Source of the DNA: a gamma proteobacterium endosymbiont of Lamellibrachia anaximandri
GTDB taxonomy: Bacteria; Pseudomonadota; Gammaproteobacteria; Chromatiales; Chromatiaceae
Assembly: GCA_016756855.1 (NCBI GenBank)
Contig: JAESPD010000006.1
Coordinates: 1-64,000 of the forward strand
Direction of reading: 5' to 3'
DNA: 64,000 bases
The position numbers were made by a program, and so were the translations under genes. The notes under the pieces were generated by a model, which was not told the origin of the DNA, ran no database searches, and saw nothing but the letters and a program-made list of their open reading frames with translations. Positions 29,184-38,588 of this stretch are shown here, piece by piece; position 1 is the first letter of the stretch, and each line of letters opens with the position of its first letter.

Positions 29184-29510
29184 ATGATACAAACCGTGGA
29201 AGAGGCGAACCGGGTTCTGGACCAGCTCATGGACATCGCTTCTACGCCGACGAACTTCGTGGGAATTCACGAGGTTCAAAAAGAGTCGCTTCGCCGCCTC
29301 AGTCCGCAATCAAAGCTCATCAATCTGCTCCAGCTGGCCCAGAAAGACAAGTGGGTCGACATCATGTCGATGGTGCCGGCGATCGTCGACCAGACGCTAC
29401 TTGAGTGGATTGACAAGAACGCGGAACTCGCCCGCGCCAATGACGACGATGAAGCCGTGAAGAGGTTCCAACGCATGAGCCAGCTTGCGAAGGGGATGAT
29501 GGAGTCCTGA
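29184..29510 (+). CDS. Small helical protein sharing the TIR protein's C-terminal domain
   Basis: The 108-residue protein starts at ATG 29184 (GTG at 29181 also possible) with a strong GGAGG eight bases upstream, 44 bases after the TIR gene. Residues about 40-98 (SKLINLLQLAQKDKWVDIMS, then MVPAIVDQTLLEWIDKNAEL) align with residues about 474-535 of the TIR protein, including S-[RK]-L-I-x-LL, the MVPA/LVPA-[IL]-VD core and the charged helix after it. That suggests a homotypic interaction, as with effector-associated domains in bacterial conflict systems, making this a regulator or adaptor of the TIR protein. An immunity role cannot be excluded. No enzyme motif is seen. Confidence 0.75.
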   Translation: MIQTVEEANRVLDQLMDIASTPTNFVGIHEVQKESLRRLSPQSKLINLLQLAQKDKWVDIMSMVPAIVDQTLLEWIDKNAELARANDDDEAVKRFQRMSQLAKGMMES

Positions 29511-29547
29511 GCGGGTCTTCACAGTACGAATTATCAGGAAGGACAAC

Positions 29548-29799
29548 TCACTCTTCTGACTCATCGTTGTATTGATTGTGTTCGGTTGGCGGCCGGCTAT
29601 TGAATATGGCCTCCAAATCTTCGTCGGTCAGCTCTTCGACACGCACCGCACGGCGGCTGTCTCGATGCATCGCCTGGAAGATTTCATAGGGGATCATCAC
29701 AGCGTGCGGTACACCTTGCCGTTTGATCATGACCGGCTCCGCCACCTCATGTTTTGACAGGAAGTCCGACACAGCGTTTGCATTGATTTCTATCATCAT
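29548..29799 (-). CDS. Phd/YefM-like antitoxin-type protein without an adjacent toxin
   Basis: The 83-residue protein starts MMIEINANAVSDFLSKHEVA with GAAGG immediately upstream; an in-frame GTG at 29814 is less likely. It has the Phd/YefM layout, an N-terminal beta-alpha part with EPVMIKRQGVPHAVMIPYE and an acidic tail (VEELTDEDLEAIFNSRPPTE). Members normally neutralise and co-repress a RelE/Doc/PIN toxin encoded next door. No such toxin is visible on either strand. It lies 50 bases after the second AAA+/M41 protease in the same direction, so it may be co-expressed with the proteases. Confidence 0.65.
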   Translation of the reverse strand: MMIEINANAVSDFLSKHEVAEPVMIKRQGVPHAVMIPYEIFQAMHRDSRRAVRVEELTDEDLEAIFNSRPPTEHNQYNDESEE

Positions 29800-29849
29800 G
29801 CCTTCTGACCTCACACCGGTTGCCGGTCCTGATCCTCATCCAGCCTGCG

Positions 29850-31883
29850 TCAGGCCCCGCTATCCTGCGCCAACCTTTCGATATCAGACCCGTCCAGCAC
29901 CTGTTCATCCGCCAGCCTGTCGGCAATCCGCATGATCAGTGGTTTAGAGCGCTCCATTTCATCGACCAGATCCGTGTAAAGCGCCATGATTTTTCTGTCA
30001 ATGTGCTGCTCGTGTTCCCGCATAGCTTCCTGTGTAAGATCGAAACGGAATACGATGTCTTTCAGCTCACCCAGTCCTGAGTACTTGTTAATGTAGTGCA
30101 GCATGTTTACGGCCTGAGACAGATCACTTTTCGAATCATATTTGCCTGCCATATCCGATACATCATTTATGCCGAATATCACCTCCTCTGCGGCTCGTCC
30201 CGCAAGCAGGATCCGTATCTCGTGCAGGTAATCCTCACTTGTCATGGATACGCGCTCATCATCAAATGCGGCAGTGTAGCCAATGCGTCCGTCACTACGA
30301 GGTGCGATGGATACATAACTGATCTCTTTACCCTTGTTCTTACCCAGCAACCGCATAACGACATGACCGGCTTCATGTACGGCCAAACGCTGGATGGTTT
30401 TGCTGTCAAACGGCTCGGACAGCCCTTTGCTGCGAGGGCGACGCATGATCTCAGCCATCAGATCATCCTGCCGAATGATATCCTTGCGCTTGCGTGCCCG
30501 CCGGGCTGCACCACGGACAAAAAATTCGACGTCAGCACCGGTCAGGCCGAATGACACCTGCGCCAGTGCATCGCCATCCACGTCTGCGGCAAGTTTGCCG
30601 GCTGTCTTTAGTTCTTTCAGGTGGTAGTTATAGATTCCGACCAGTGCCCGCACCGTCGGATAACCGACGTCCACTACCTGATCGAGCCGCCCTGCCCGCC
30701 TGAGTGCCGGATCAATACTGTCTGCATAATTGGTTGCACCAATAACGATGATATCGCCTCGACCCGAGAAACCATCGAGTTGTTCCAGCAGATAATTGAT
30801 GACCGTGGCTTGGTAGGTTAAGCCGTGACTGTCCAGTTTCTCACGGTTGCCGATCGAATCAATCTCATCGATGAACAGGATCGACGGTGCAAAACGCCTT
30901 GCCTCTTCAAAGGACTCGCGAATCAGTGCCAGGTGCTCACCAAGGCCACTGCCTGATTGCCATTTGGATGCACTGGCCGCAATAAACTTTATACCGCAAT
31001 CCTTTGCGATCGCCATGGCCAGTGTCGTCTTGCCGGTACCGGGCGGGCCTGCCAGCAGTATGCCCCGGTCAACATCACTCCAGTCAATGTGACCATCCAG
31101 CGCAAGCTGTATATCCCGTTTCATGTCGAGGGCGATTTCGCGCGCTGCACCCAGTCCGTGCAACTCTTCCAGCGAGGGTGCATCTTCCACATCCAGCCGT
31201 GAAAGGCGTGTCGTGACCCGTGCGCGAATGTAGCTGGCTGCATCACCGGCACTATGTCCCAGGCGCAGTGGTGGTTGTATATCAGTGGGCAACACGAAAT
31301 TGTGCCAGCGCCCATCTTCCGTCGAGTCCGATGGAAGTTTTTCTTCGAACAGATCTTCAAATATCTGTTCGAAGTGCAGTGCAGAGGCCACGGGCAGAGA
31401 CAGGGTAATGTCGATCAGACGGTGGAACTCCAATGGTAACTGGTTGAGGCGGTTGCAACCGATCAGCACCGGGTTATCTGAGGTTTCGATACCGTGTACC
31501 AACATCAGACTGTTTTCCACACTCTGCGATTCATGAAATGAAAGTACCAGGGGGGTACGCGCTTCAAATGGCTTGCCGTGGCTGGTCTGCCAGTGGCCGG
31601 ACAACAGCGAGGGCAGGAACACCGGTCGATTGAACTTGACATGTTCCCCTATCAGTTCAATCAGCAGGTGCTCCGCGTAAGGCAGCGAGGATTCGATTGC
31701 AATCACCGGAACAACGCGTTCGATATATTTTGCAAAGAGCTCGATGATGTCCTCATCGGGCTTGATCCGCATGCGGCGCTGCCACTCGGTGTTATCGCTG
31801 AGCGCAGTACGGAACAGTACTTTGAGCCAGGTCTTGTAGACACGGTGGTCGACCTTGGCCAGATTCTTTCTGGCCGTCGTCAT
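29850..31883 (-). CDS. AAA+ ATPase / M41 metalloprotease, FtsH-like but soluble (short paralogue)
   Basis: Residues 1-230 are a non-FtsH N-terminal region with no transmembrane helix, followed by an AAA+ module (Walker A GPPGTGKT 279-286; Walker B ILFIDEID about 335-342; arginine fingers in DPALRRAGRLDQVV) and an M41 peptidase with HEAGH 503-507 and a third zinc ligand candidate D587. FtsH normally has two N-terminal membrane helices; none is visible, so the enzyme is probably cytosolic. The ATG overlaps the stop of the long paralogue by ATGA. Residues about 51-80 (PVIAIESSLPYAEHLLIELI) match residues 541-560 of the long paralogue, so the pre-AAA domain is shared. Predicted function is ATP-dependent proteolysis; the substrate is unknown. 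Confidence 0.85.
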   Translation of the reverse strand: MTTARKNLAKVDHRVYKTWLKVLFRTALSDNTEWQRRMRIKPDEDIIELFAKYIERVVPVIAIESSLPYAEHLLIELIGEHVKFNRPVFLPSLLSGHWQTSHGKPFEARTPLVLSFHESQSVENSLMLVHGIETSDNPVLIGCNRLNQLPLEFHRLIDITLSLPVASALHFEQIFEDLFEEKLPSDSTEDGRWHNFVLPTDIQPPLRLGHSAGDAASYIRARVTTRLSRLDVEDAPSLEELHGLGAAREIALDMKRDIQLALDGHIDWSDVDRGILLAGPPGTGKTTLAMAIAKDCGIKFIAASASKWQSGSGLGEHLALIRESFEEARRFAPSILFIDEIDSIGNREKLDSHGLTYQATVINYLLEQLDGFSGRGDIIVIGATNYADSIDPALRRAGRLDQVVDVGYPTVRALVGIYNYHLKELKTAGKLAADVDGDALAQVSFGLTGADVEFFVRGAARRARKRKDIIRQDDLMAEIMRRPRSKGLSEPFDSKTIQRLAVHEAGHVVMRLLGKNKGKEISYVSIAPRSDGRIGYTAAFDDERVSMTSEDYLHEIRILLAGRAAEEVIFGINDVSDMAGKYDSKSDLSQAVNMLHYINKYSGLGELKDIVFRFDLTQEAMREHEQHIDRKIMALYTDLVDEMERSKPLIMRIADRLADEQVLDGSDIERLAQDSGA

Positions 31884-34800
31884 GCCATTCCCTCCCGCCG
31901 GGATGATTGCACACCGGGTCTGTTATCAACCTGAAGCCCGTGCAGCGCAGCCAGTTGTTTCAGCTCTGCTTCAAACAACTCGTGTTTCTCCAGCAAAACA
32001 CCGCACAATGAATGCAGCATCTTCTCGTGCTGAGCCAGCTTCTCCCGGATATGTAGATAGGCCTGTTCGAGCAGCTCCTGGACTTCTCCGGTGCACTGCT
32101 CCGACCCGGGCTGCTGCTGCCAGCGCAACTGGCCTGCGGAACCAAAACCTAGCCTGCAGGCCATATGTTCAGCCCAGCGCACGGCGATAGCCAGGTCCGA
32201 GTGTTCATTTGCCCCCCCTGCACCGCCCGAGATTTCTTCTCTGCCATACACCAACTCTTCAGCAGCACGTCCTGCAAGCAACACCTCGAGGTATTCCAGG
32301 TAGGCGCTACGCGTCAGGTAATGGCGATCTTCCGGCATGGCGCCGGTGAAACCCAGGCTGCCGTTACTGCGCGGAATGATCGAGACCATATTGATGCGCA
32401 TCGGGTAGTGCTTGCACAACAGCATCGCTATAACATGGCCGGCCTCATGCACGGCAGTGCGCGCCTGTTCCTGCTGAGAAACGACACGGGTAGTGTCCGG
32501 GCTGCGTGGTGCACGGGTAATGGCCGCTGCCAGATGACGGTGGCTAATGGATGTGCCTTTCTTACGTGCGCGACGGGCAGCATCACGTACAAAAAACTCG
32601 ATATCCGCACCGGTGGCCCCTAATGCCATCCCGGCCAGGGCCTTTTCATCAACATCGCTGCCAAGATTGTTCTCATCAGCATGGGGCTTGAGGTATAAAC
32701 GGATAATTTCGGTCAGTGCGTGACGATCAGGACGTGGTACCCGCACAATCTGGTCGAGACGTCCGGCACGAGTCAGTGCCGGGTCGATATTGCGGACATG
32801 GTTAGTCACGCCGATGGCAAAGACACCCTCACGATCAACAGCTCCCTGCAGTTCCTGCAACAGTGCGTCCACCACCTGGGTGCAATAATCACGATTACGG
32901 CCCTCGAATAGCTCACGATTGCCAATGGAGTCGAGTTCGTCGATAAACAGGATGCAGGGAGCGTTGCGACGCGCTTCCGCGAAGCTCGCCTGCATAGCGC
33001 GCAGATGTCCACTGAGGTCATCCGTACCGGCGATCCAACGAGCTGCGCTCGACTGGATAAACCGTATTCCGCAATCGCGCGCCAGAGCACGCGCGAGCAG
33101 TGTCTTGCCGGTGCCGGGTTCCCCGGTAAGCAGCATACCGCGATCCATATCCGACCAGGGCATCTCGCCGGCTGCTGCGGCGCGAATATCAACAAGCAGG
33201 TCTTTGAGGATGGACCTCGCTTCACCCAGACCATGCAACTCATCGAGTCCGAGGCTCTCATCACTATCAATCTCGGAGAGTCGTCCGATTACCCGCGCCT
33301 CGATTGCCGCCAGTGCATCCGCTACTGACCAGGACGCCCCGGCCTCTTCATGGGTAGCGGTCGTGTTGTAGCGCCGTTGCAACATTTCGCGTACCGGCTG
33401 GTAAAAGTCTCCGGGTGTTACGTAGTATTGCCATAATGGATTTTCCTCGGCATCTGCAGGCCACTCGCAATCGAACAGTGTGCAGAACAGTGTCCTGAAT
33501 TGTCCCGGCTCAATAGCGCCCAGTGTCAGGGTCACGTCCGTGACCCGTTGCAGCGCGGCTGGAATGATGGATGTGGCATCGCAGCCGATTAGCAGTCCCG
33601 CATCCGTCACCCCCAGCTGGTACACCACGGCCTCGGGACGCACGATACTCCTGTAGTGATGCATGGATAGCACCAGCAGGGAGTTGTCGTCCAGGTCAGG
33701 GATAACGCACTTTAGCTCGTCGCCTGGCGAGGCATCCACTTTCGTACGAAAACGCACACCGCTGGAACGCTTCTCCAGTAAATCGCCGACGATACTTTCG
33801 ATAAAGGGTATCGAGGATTCCAGCACCATGACAGGGTACAGGCGACAAACAAAATCGCTAAAGGCCTGCAGCAGACTCTCATCGTCAGCTTCCAGGTTAG
33901 CTTCGAATAGTGGCGCCGCCTGCCCGGCCCGTAACGATTGCAGCAACTGCAGCCGCACACATTCACTCAGGATGGATGCTTCCAGTTCGCGCTCGTTAAG
34001 ATAACCGGGCCACTTGCCCATTTGGCTGGTTTTTCTGATCAGCGCAGCCATATCGGCAGGCTCGACACCACCATCTCCCGTAACGGGGATCGTGCCGCTT
34101 ATCTGCTGTATCTTGTTCCGTTTCGGGTCGTAGGGTATGTCCGTGACGACAGGCGTATCGTCGGTCATCTGCAACTCGCCGCTCGGTTTCAGTTTAAAAG
34201 TGTTGCGAAACAGGTCACCACCATACTGATTGAATGCACTGAAATGCCACTGTGATTTTTCCGGATCACCATACCAGGCGACCGGAAACAGCAGACTCTC
34301 CAGGTTTTCATCGAAAAGTTGCTCGTACTGTCGTGGGCCTCCACGGGCGGAGACCAACACCTCTTTGCTCTCATCTTGCTCAATGACATTGAGCTCATCC
34401 ATTCGGTTAACCACACGGAATGGACCCTCTTCTGCATGTACAAAAGTGCAGAAAAACTGCATGTAGTCGATCACGCTACCATTATCGAGCACGAACTGTT
34501 CGCGTTCGATAGCTTCGTAAATCGGTGTCGAGCGGCCGTTGAGCGAAAACAGTCCTTGAGCAGACCAAAGTGCATACATACCAAACCCGATTCCGGGTTT
34601 CTCTGCAAGAATACGCAACAGGACGGTATCTTTGAAAAAAGATAATTTCTGATATGCCAGCGCATCACTAGATGGTGATGCGGCGATTTTGTCGAAACCG
34701 CCCAGCCGTTTGCGAAGTACCGCATCCATGCTGCCCAGAGGTTGCCATCCAGCACTGAAGTCGAATGTTGGTTTACCCGGATAACCTGCATCGGTTGGCT

Positions 34801-35455
34801 GGCCCTTTGCCAAGGGAAACATGCCGGCTACAAATTCACCCAGCTCGACATGCACCTGACCTGTCAGTGTCACACTCACCTTTGCCCTTGCAATACTGCG
34901 CTGGGAGCGGATCATGGCCGGAAAATGAAAGGTATCATCCTCCCTTCCCCTGGTCAGCGCCGCAGTGGTCAACGGCATAAAATGTTTGTCCAGCAGTTCA
35001 ATATGTTCGTCGGTGAACCCGTTCTGTTTTGAAATATCCGAGGACTCCAGCAGCAGGAAGCGTCCGTAGCGTCCTGCCACATGTGCACAGAAGAAACGTA
35101 CATAATCAAGTACAGTTTCTTCGTTGATGCGGAAGCTGCCGAGCAGGCCGAGCTTCAAAATCGTGGAATTGGTCCAGTCAAGCATGTGCATCTCGTCCGG
35201 CCCGGCCAGTGCGTAACAGGGCAACACAGGCATCAGTTCGGGAATGACGAATTCGTAGAGATGGTGACCGGGATAGAAAGGCAGCGGAATTCTGAGCACA
35301 CGGTAGTCAAGGTTTTCGACCTGCGGTAACGCGCTCCTCTGGAGCTGCGGGATCCTCGACCACACGGCCTGCGCATCCTCATCTGCGAGGATCTCCCACT
35401 CTCCCGGCGACTCGGGCAAAAGTGGATTTCGTTTGTAGGTAGTCCAGTAAGCCAT
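31880..35455 (-). CDS. AAA+ ATPase / M41 metalloprotease with large duplicated N-terminal region (long paralogue)
   Basis: The 1,191-residue protein has an N-terminal region of about 480 residues that the short paralogue lacks and that contains an internal duplication: VLDYVRFFCAHVAGRYGRFL (115-134) and VIDYMQFFCTFVHAEEGPFR (328-347). The shared pre-AAA domain spans about 485-700. Then come the AAA+ module (Walker A GEPGTGKT 778-785; ILFIDELD about 835-842; DPALTRAGRLDQIV) and the M41 domain (HEAGH 1003-1007; D1087 in HSDL). No transmembrane helix or signal peptide is seen. It is translationally coupled to the short paralogue, so the two may form a mixed hexamer. The N-terminal domain has no family I can name and is the probable sensor or substrate receptor. 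It is transcribed divergently from the TPR-methyltransferase. Confidence 0.85.
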   Translation of the reverse strand: MAYWTTYKRNPLLPESPGEWEILADEDAQAVWSRIPQLQRSALPQVENLDYRVLRIPLPFYPGHHLYEFVIPELMPVLPCYALAGPDEMHMLDWTNSTILKLGLLGSFRINEETVLDYVRFFCAHVAGRYGRFLLLESSDISKQNGFTDEHIELLDKHFMPLTTAALTRGREDDTFHFPAMIRSQRSIARAKVSVTLTGQVHVELGEFVAGMFPLAKGQPTDAGYPGKPTFDFSAGWQPLGSMDAVLRKRLGGFDKIAASPSSDALAYQKLSFFKDTVLLRILAEKPGIGFGMYALWSAQGLFSLNGRSTPIYEAIEREQFVLDNGSVIDYMQFFCTFVHAEEGPFRVVNRMDELNVIEQDESKEVLVSARGGPRQYEQLFDENLESLLFPVAWYGDPEKSQWHFSAFNQYGGDLFRNTFKLKPSGELQMTDDTPVVTDIPYDPKRNKIQQISGTIPVTGDGGVEPADMAALIRKTSQMGKWPGYLNERELEASILSECVRLQLLQSLRAGQAAPLFEANLEADDESLLQAFSDFVCRLYPVMVLESSIPFIESIVGDLLEKRSSGVRFRTKVDASPGDELKCVIPDLDDNSLLVLSMHHYRSIVRPEAVVYQLGVTDAGLLIGCDATSIIPAALQRVTDVTLTLGAIEPGQFRTLFCTLFDCEWPADAEENPLWQYYVTPGDFYQPVREMLQRRYNTTATHEEAGASWSVADALAAIEARVIGRLSEIDSDESLGLDELHGLGEARSILKDLLVDIRAAAAGEMPWSDMDRGMLLTGEPGTGKTLLARALARDCGIRFIQSSAARWIAGTDDLSGHLRAMQASFAEARRNAPCILFIDELDSIGNRELFEGRNRDYCTQVVDALLQELQGAVDREGVFAIGVTNHVRNIDPALTRAGRLDQIVRVPRPDRHALTEIIRLYLKPHADENNLGSDVDEKALAGMALGATGADIEFFVRDAARRARKKGTSISHRHLAAAITRAPRSPDTTRVVSQQEQARTAVHEAGHVIAMLLCKHYPMRINMVSIIPRSNGSLGFTGAMPEDRHYLTRSAYLEYLEVLLAGRAAEELVYGREEISGGAGGANEHSDLAIAVRWAEHMACRLGFGSAGQLRWQQQPGSEQCTGEVQELLEQAYLHIREKLAQHEKMLHSLCGVLLEKHELFEAELKQLAALHGLQVDNRPGVQSSRREGMA

Positions 35456-35686
35456 GTAAGTATTTGATTTTATTATTTACTCTTTTCGTAAACTGATAGT
35501 AGTGAAGTTTTGCATAGGAGGCAAAAATAACTTCCGCAACAAGGATCAGTGCTTCGTAATCCAGACCAAGTGAACCTTTAGATCATGAACTGAATGGGTG
35601 CTTTTCTTTTTGGTCTCATAATCCCGCATACTAAAGCCCTTGCACTAAAAGTGCATAGTCTACGGATCCATCCCCGGACACTGCCA
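35456..35686. promoter_or_regulatory. Divergent intergenic region between the AAA+/M41 operon and the TPR-methyltransferases
   Basis: This 231-base AT-rich spacer lies between divergent start codons and must hold both promoters. I could not pick a single convincing -35/-10 pair. Confidence 0.35.
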
Positions 35687-37231
35687 ATGACTTCGCACAC
35701 AACAACCGACCAACAGGAAAATGACGCCGCAGACGGTTCTGAAGTCACCATCGGCGAAGCACTGCAGATCGCGCTCGAACGCCATCAGCAAGGTCGACTG
35801 ACGGAAGCGCAACTCATCTACGAGCGTATTCTCGACCTTGCGCCGGAGTACGCCGAGGCACACCACTTTCTCGGGCTGATCAAGGTTCAGTCGGGAGATC
35901 CTGAAGGGGCGGAAGAGAATCTCAGAGAGGCTATTCGACTCGACCCCGCTTATGTGGCGGCGCACAACAACCTGGGCAACTTTCTGCAGGAACAGGGACG
36001 ACTGGACGAAGCGGAAGCCGAGTATCGACAAGCCATCTCGCTAAATCCTGAGTTCACCGACGCCCACAGCAATCTGGGTGCGGTACTCAAGAGTCAGGGT
36101 CGGTGGGATGAGGCTGAACCGGCCCTGCGCCGCGCTATCGAACTGCAACCCGGTCATTTCCAGGCCTTAAATAACCTGGGCATCCTGTTGAAGGAACAGG
36201 GCAAGCTGGAAGCGGCCCGGCAACTCCTGCAACAGGCGTCAGATCTGAAACCCGACTTTGCCGAGGCCCGCCACAACCTGGGACTGGTCCTCGCGGCCCA
36301 AGGTGACTATGAAGCAGCCGAGGCGGCTCTGGAAAAAGCAGTGGCCTACGGTGTGGATACCTACGTCAACCTTTGCCGCATCCTTCGAGAGCAGGCCCGA
36401 TTCGCCGAGGCGATCCAACACTGCCGCAAAGCCCTCGCACTCGATCCCGATTGCTGCGATGCCCTACATCATCTAGGCATGATGCTGGAAGCCACTAGCC
36501 AGGTTGGGGAGGCAACGGAAGCGTTCCGGCACTGGACAGAAGTGGAACCGAACAATCCCTTCGCCAAACACATGCTCGCTGCCTGCAGCGGTGAGGAGAT
36601 CCCCATGCGGGCAACCGATCGCTATGTGCAGTCGCTGTTCGACAGCTTCGCCCCCACCTTTGAGAAGCGACTCGAAGGACTGGAGTATTGCGCCCCCCAA
36701 GTCATCGCCGACGTGGTCATCAAACGTATCTCGCCAGAGAACGACTGCACCGCGCTCGATGCCGGCTGCGGCACAGGGCTCTGTGGCCCACTGCTCAAGC
36801 CCATCGTCTCACGCCTGATCGGTGTCGACCTCTCCCGGAAGATGCTGGAAAAGGCAGCAGAACGGAATATCTACGAACAGCTGATAAAGGCGGAATTGAC
36901 CCACTTCTTTCAAACCACCCAGGAGCGCTTCGACCTTATTGTCTCTGCCGACACCCTGGTCTACTTCGGCGACCTGCAACCGGTGATCTCCGCCGCCTGG
37001 CTCACCCTCCAACCCAGGGGCCTGATCGTCTTTACGCTGGAACGGCTTGAAGAGGAGACCGACACAGGTTTTCATCTCTCTCCCCACGGGCGTTACAGCC
37101 ATACAGAGTCCTACATAAAATCCATCCTGCAGGAATCAGGGTTTGGGGAAATCACTGTCACCGACGAAACCCTCCGCATGGAGATGGGCAAACCGGTGGC
37201 GGGTTTGCTGGTAATTGCCAACAAGAAATAA
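35687..37231 (+). CDS. TPR-repeat protein with C-terminal SAM-dependent methyltransferase
   Basis: I chose the ATG at 35687 (514 residues); the frame opens 31 codons earlier but that stretch looks non-coding. About eight tetratricopeptide repeats fill residues 20-290 (for example AHNNLGNFLQEQGRLDEAEA and ALNNLGILLKEQGKLEAARQ). A Rossmann methyltransferase follows with motif I LDAGCGTGLCGPLL, GVDLSRKMLEKA and VSADTLVYFGDL. The end, HGRYSHTESYIKSILQESGF, is shared with the next gene. Known role of such fusions: protein or small-molecule methylation with TPR-mediated partner binding. The substrate is unknown. Confidence 0.85.
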   Translation: MTSHTTTDQQENDAADGSEVTIGEALQIALERHQQGRLTEAQLIYERILDLAPEYAEAHHFLGLIKVQSGDPEGAEENLREAIRLDPAYVAAHNNLGNFLQEQGRLDEAEAEYRQAISLNPEFTDAHSNLGAVLKSQGRWDEAEPALRRAIELQPGHFQALNNLGILLKEQGKLEAARQLLQQASDLKPDFAEARHNLGLVLAAQGDYEAAEAALEKAVAYGVDTYVNLCRILREQARFAEAIQHCRKALALDPDCCDALHHLGMMLEATSQVGEATEAFRHWTEVEPNNPFAKHMLAACSGEEIPMRATDRYVQSLFDSFAPTFEKRLEGLEYCAPQVIADVVIKRISPENDCTALDAGCGTGLCGPLLKPIVSRLIGVDLSRKMLEKAAERNIYEQLIKAELTHFFQTTQERFDLIVSADTLVYFGDLQPVISAAWLTLQPRGLIVFTLERLEEETDTGFHLSPHGRYSHTESYIKSILQESGFGEITVTDETLRMEMGKPVAGLLVIANKK

Positions 37232-37247
37232 CACAGTTATGGCGTAA

Positions 37248-38588
37248 ATGGACAAGACGGATAAAAAAATATCTCTCGACGACGCTGTCAAGTTGGCAGT
37301 GAAGCTTCACCGCGAAGGGCAAATCGACGATGCAAGGACCCTCTACCTGCGAATCCTCGAGGCGGCTCCCGCCCAGCCGGATGCGCTCCATTATCTGGGT
37401 GTTCTGCAGCACCAAACAGGGCAAGAAGAGGAAGCGGTCAAACTGATTCGTGACGCCATCAAATCAAACCCGGCCTACAGGGAGGCCCACAACAACCTGG
37501 GCAACGTGTTGAAGGAACTGGGTCGGCTGGATGAGGCAAAGGCGGCCTATCGGGCCTGCCTTGCGCTCGATCCGAAAAACGCCGATGCACTCAACAACCT
37601 GGGAACGGTCCTCAGGGAACAGACTCACTACCAGGAGGCGATGTCGTGTTATCGACAGGCCATCGAGGTCTCTCCCGAACATGCGGATGTATGGCATAAC
37701 ATCGGCAGTATTCTGGTTGAACTGGAGCGCTACGAGGAGGCGATAGAAGCCTACCGCAAATCAATTTCATTCCACGCCCCCAACTCCTCCTCCTACCGCT
37801 GGCTGGGCTATTCTCTCTACCGGAGGGGCCGACTGGAGGAGGCGGTGGATGTGTTTAGAGAGTGGTTATTGTTCGACCCGGACAACCCCGTTGCCCGGCA
37901 TCTGCTGGCTGCCAGCACAGGAGAGAATGTTCCAAAGCGGGCTTCCGACGCCTTCGTCGAGGAGACTTTCGACAAATTTGCCGGCAGTTTCGACAAGGTT
38001 CTGAAAAGACTTGAATACCGGGCACCGGAACTCTTGGCAGAGGCAGTTGCGGTCCTCATTCCACAACAAAATGCGGAACTCATGGTACTCGATGCCGGTT
38101 GCGGTACTGGCTGGTGCGGACCCCTGCTGCGCCCATACGCAAAGCGCCTGATCGGGGTCGATCTCTCCCGGTCCATGTTGGAGAAGGCAAAAGGTTATGG
38201 GGTCTATGACGAACTGATTGAGGAAGAGCTGACCGGCTATATCCAGGCAAGAAAGTCTGTTTTCAACCTGATCGTCTCAGCCGATACACTGTGCTATTTT
38301 GGCGCGCTTGAGGAAGTCACCCATGCATCCTTCGAGGCATTGAAACCCGGCGGACTGCTGCTGTTCTCCATCGAAAAGATCATCGAGCCACAACCGGGTG
38401 ACACCTTCATCCTGCGTCCCCACGGCAGATACAGCCACACGGAAAATTATCTGCGTAATCTGCTGTCGGCCTGCGGATTCGATCTGCTATCCATCGAGAA
38501 CCACGTCCTGCGTAAGGAAGCAGGCAGACCGGTGGAGGGACTGATCGTGTCAGTCAGGCGCCCCCTGTACAGTACATCAATCGGGTAA
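37248..38588 (+). CDS. Second TPR-methyltransferase, tandem paralogue
   Basis: The 446-residue protein starts 16 bases after its paralogue. It has fewer TPRs (residues about 15-215, including AHNNLGNVLKELGRLDEAKA and ALNNLGTVLREQTHYQEAMS), then the same methyltransferase with LDAGCGTGWCGPLLRPYAKR, GVDLSRSMLEKAKGYG and HGRYSHTENYLRNLLSACGF. The conserved ending is reached at VEGLIVSVR, which matches VAGLLVIAN in the paralogue. The last few codons (YSTSIG) and the TAA run into a group II intron remnant, so the native stop may have been replaced. Confidence 0.85.
   Translation: MDKTDKKISLDDAVKLAVKLHREGQIDDARTLYLRILEAAPAQPDALHYLGVLQHQTGQEEEAVKLIRDAIKSNPAYREAHNNLGNVLKELGRLDEAKAAYRACLALDPKNADALNNLGTVLREQTHYQEAMSCYRQAIEVSPEHADVWHNIGSILVELERYEEAIEAYRKSISFHAPNSSSYRWLGYSLYRRGRLEEAVDVFREWLLFDPDNPVARHLLAASTGENVPKRASDAFVEETFDKFAGSFDKVLKRLEYRAPELLAEAVAVLIPQQNAELMVLDAGCGTGWCGPLLRPYAKRLIGVDLSRSMLEKAKGYGVYDELIEEELTGYIQARKSVFNLIVSADTLCYFGALEEVTHASFEALKPGGLLLFSIEKIIEPQPGDTFILRPHGRYSHTENYLRNLLSACGFDLLSIENHVLRKEAGRPVEGLIVSVRRPLYSTSIG

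Noticed and set aside
27520..29510. TIR protein and partner as a T6SS effector-immunity pair
   Set aside because: Not excluded, but there is no adaptor, VgrG or PAAR next to it, and the small protein shares a domain with the TIR protein, which fits an adaptor better than an immunity protein.
29548..29799. Complete toxin-antitoxin module
   Set aside because: Only the Phd/YefM-like protein is visible; neither side nor the opposite strand encodes a RelE, Doc or PIN-type protein.
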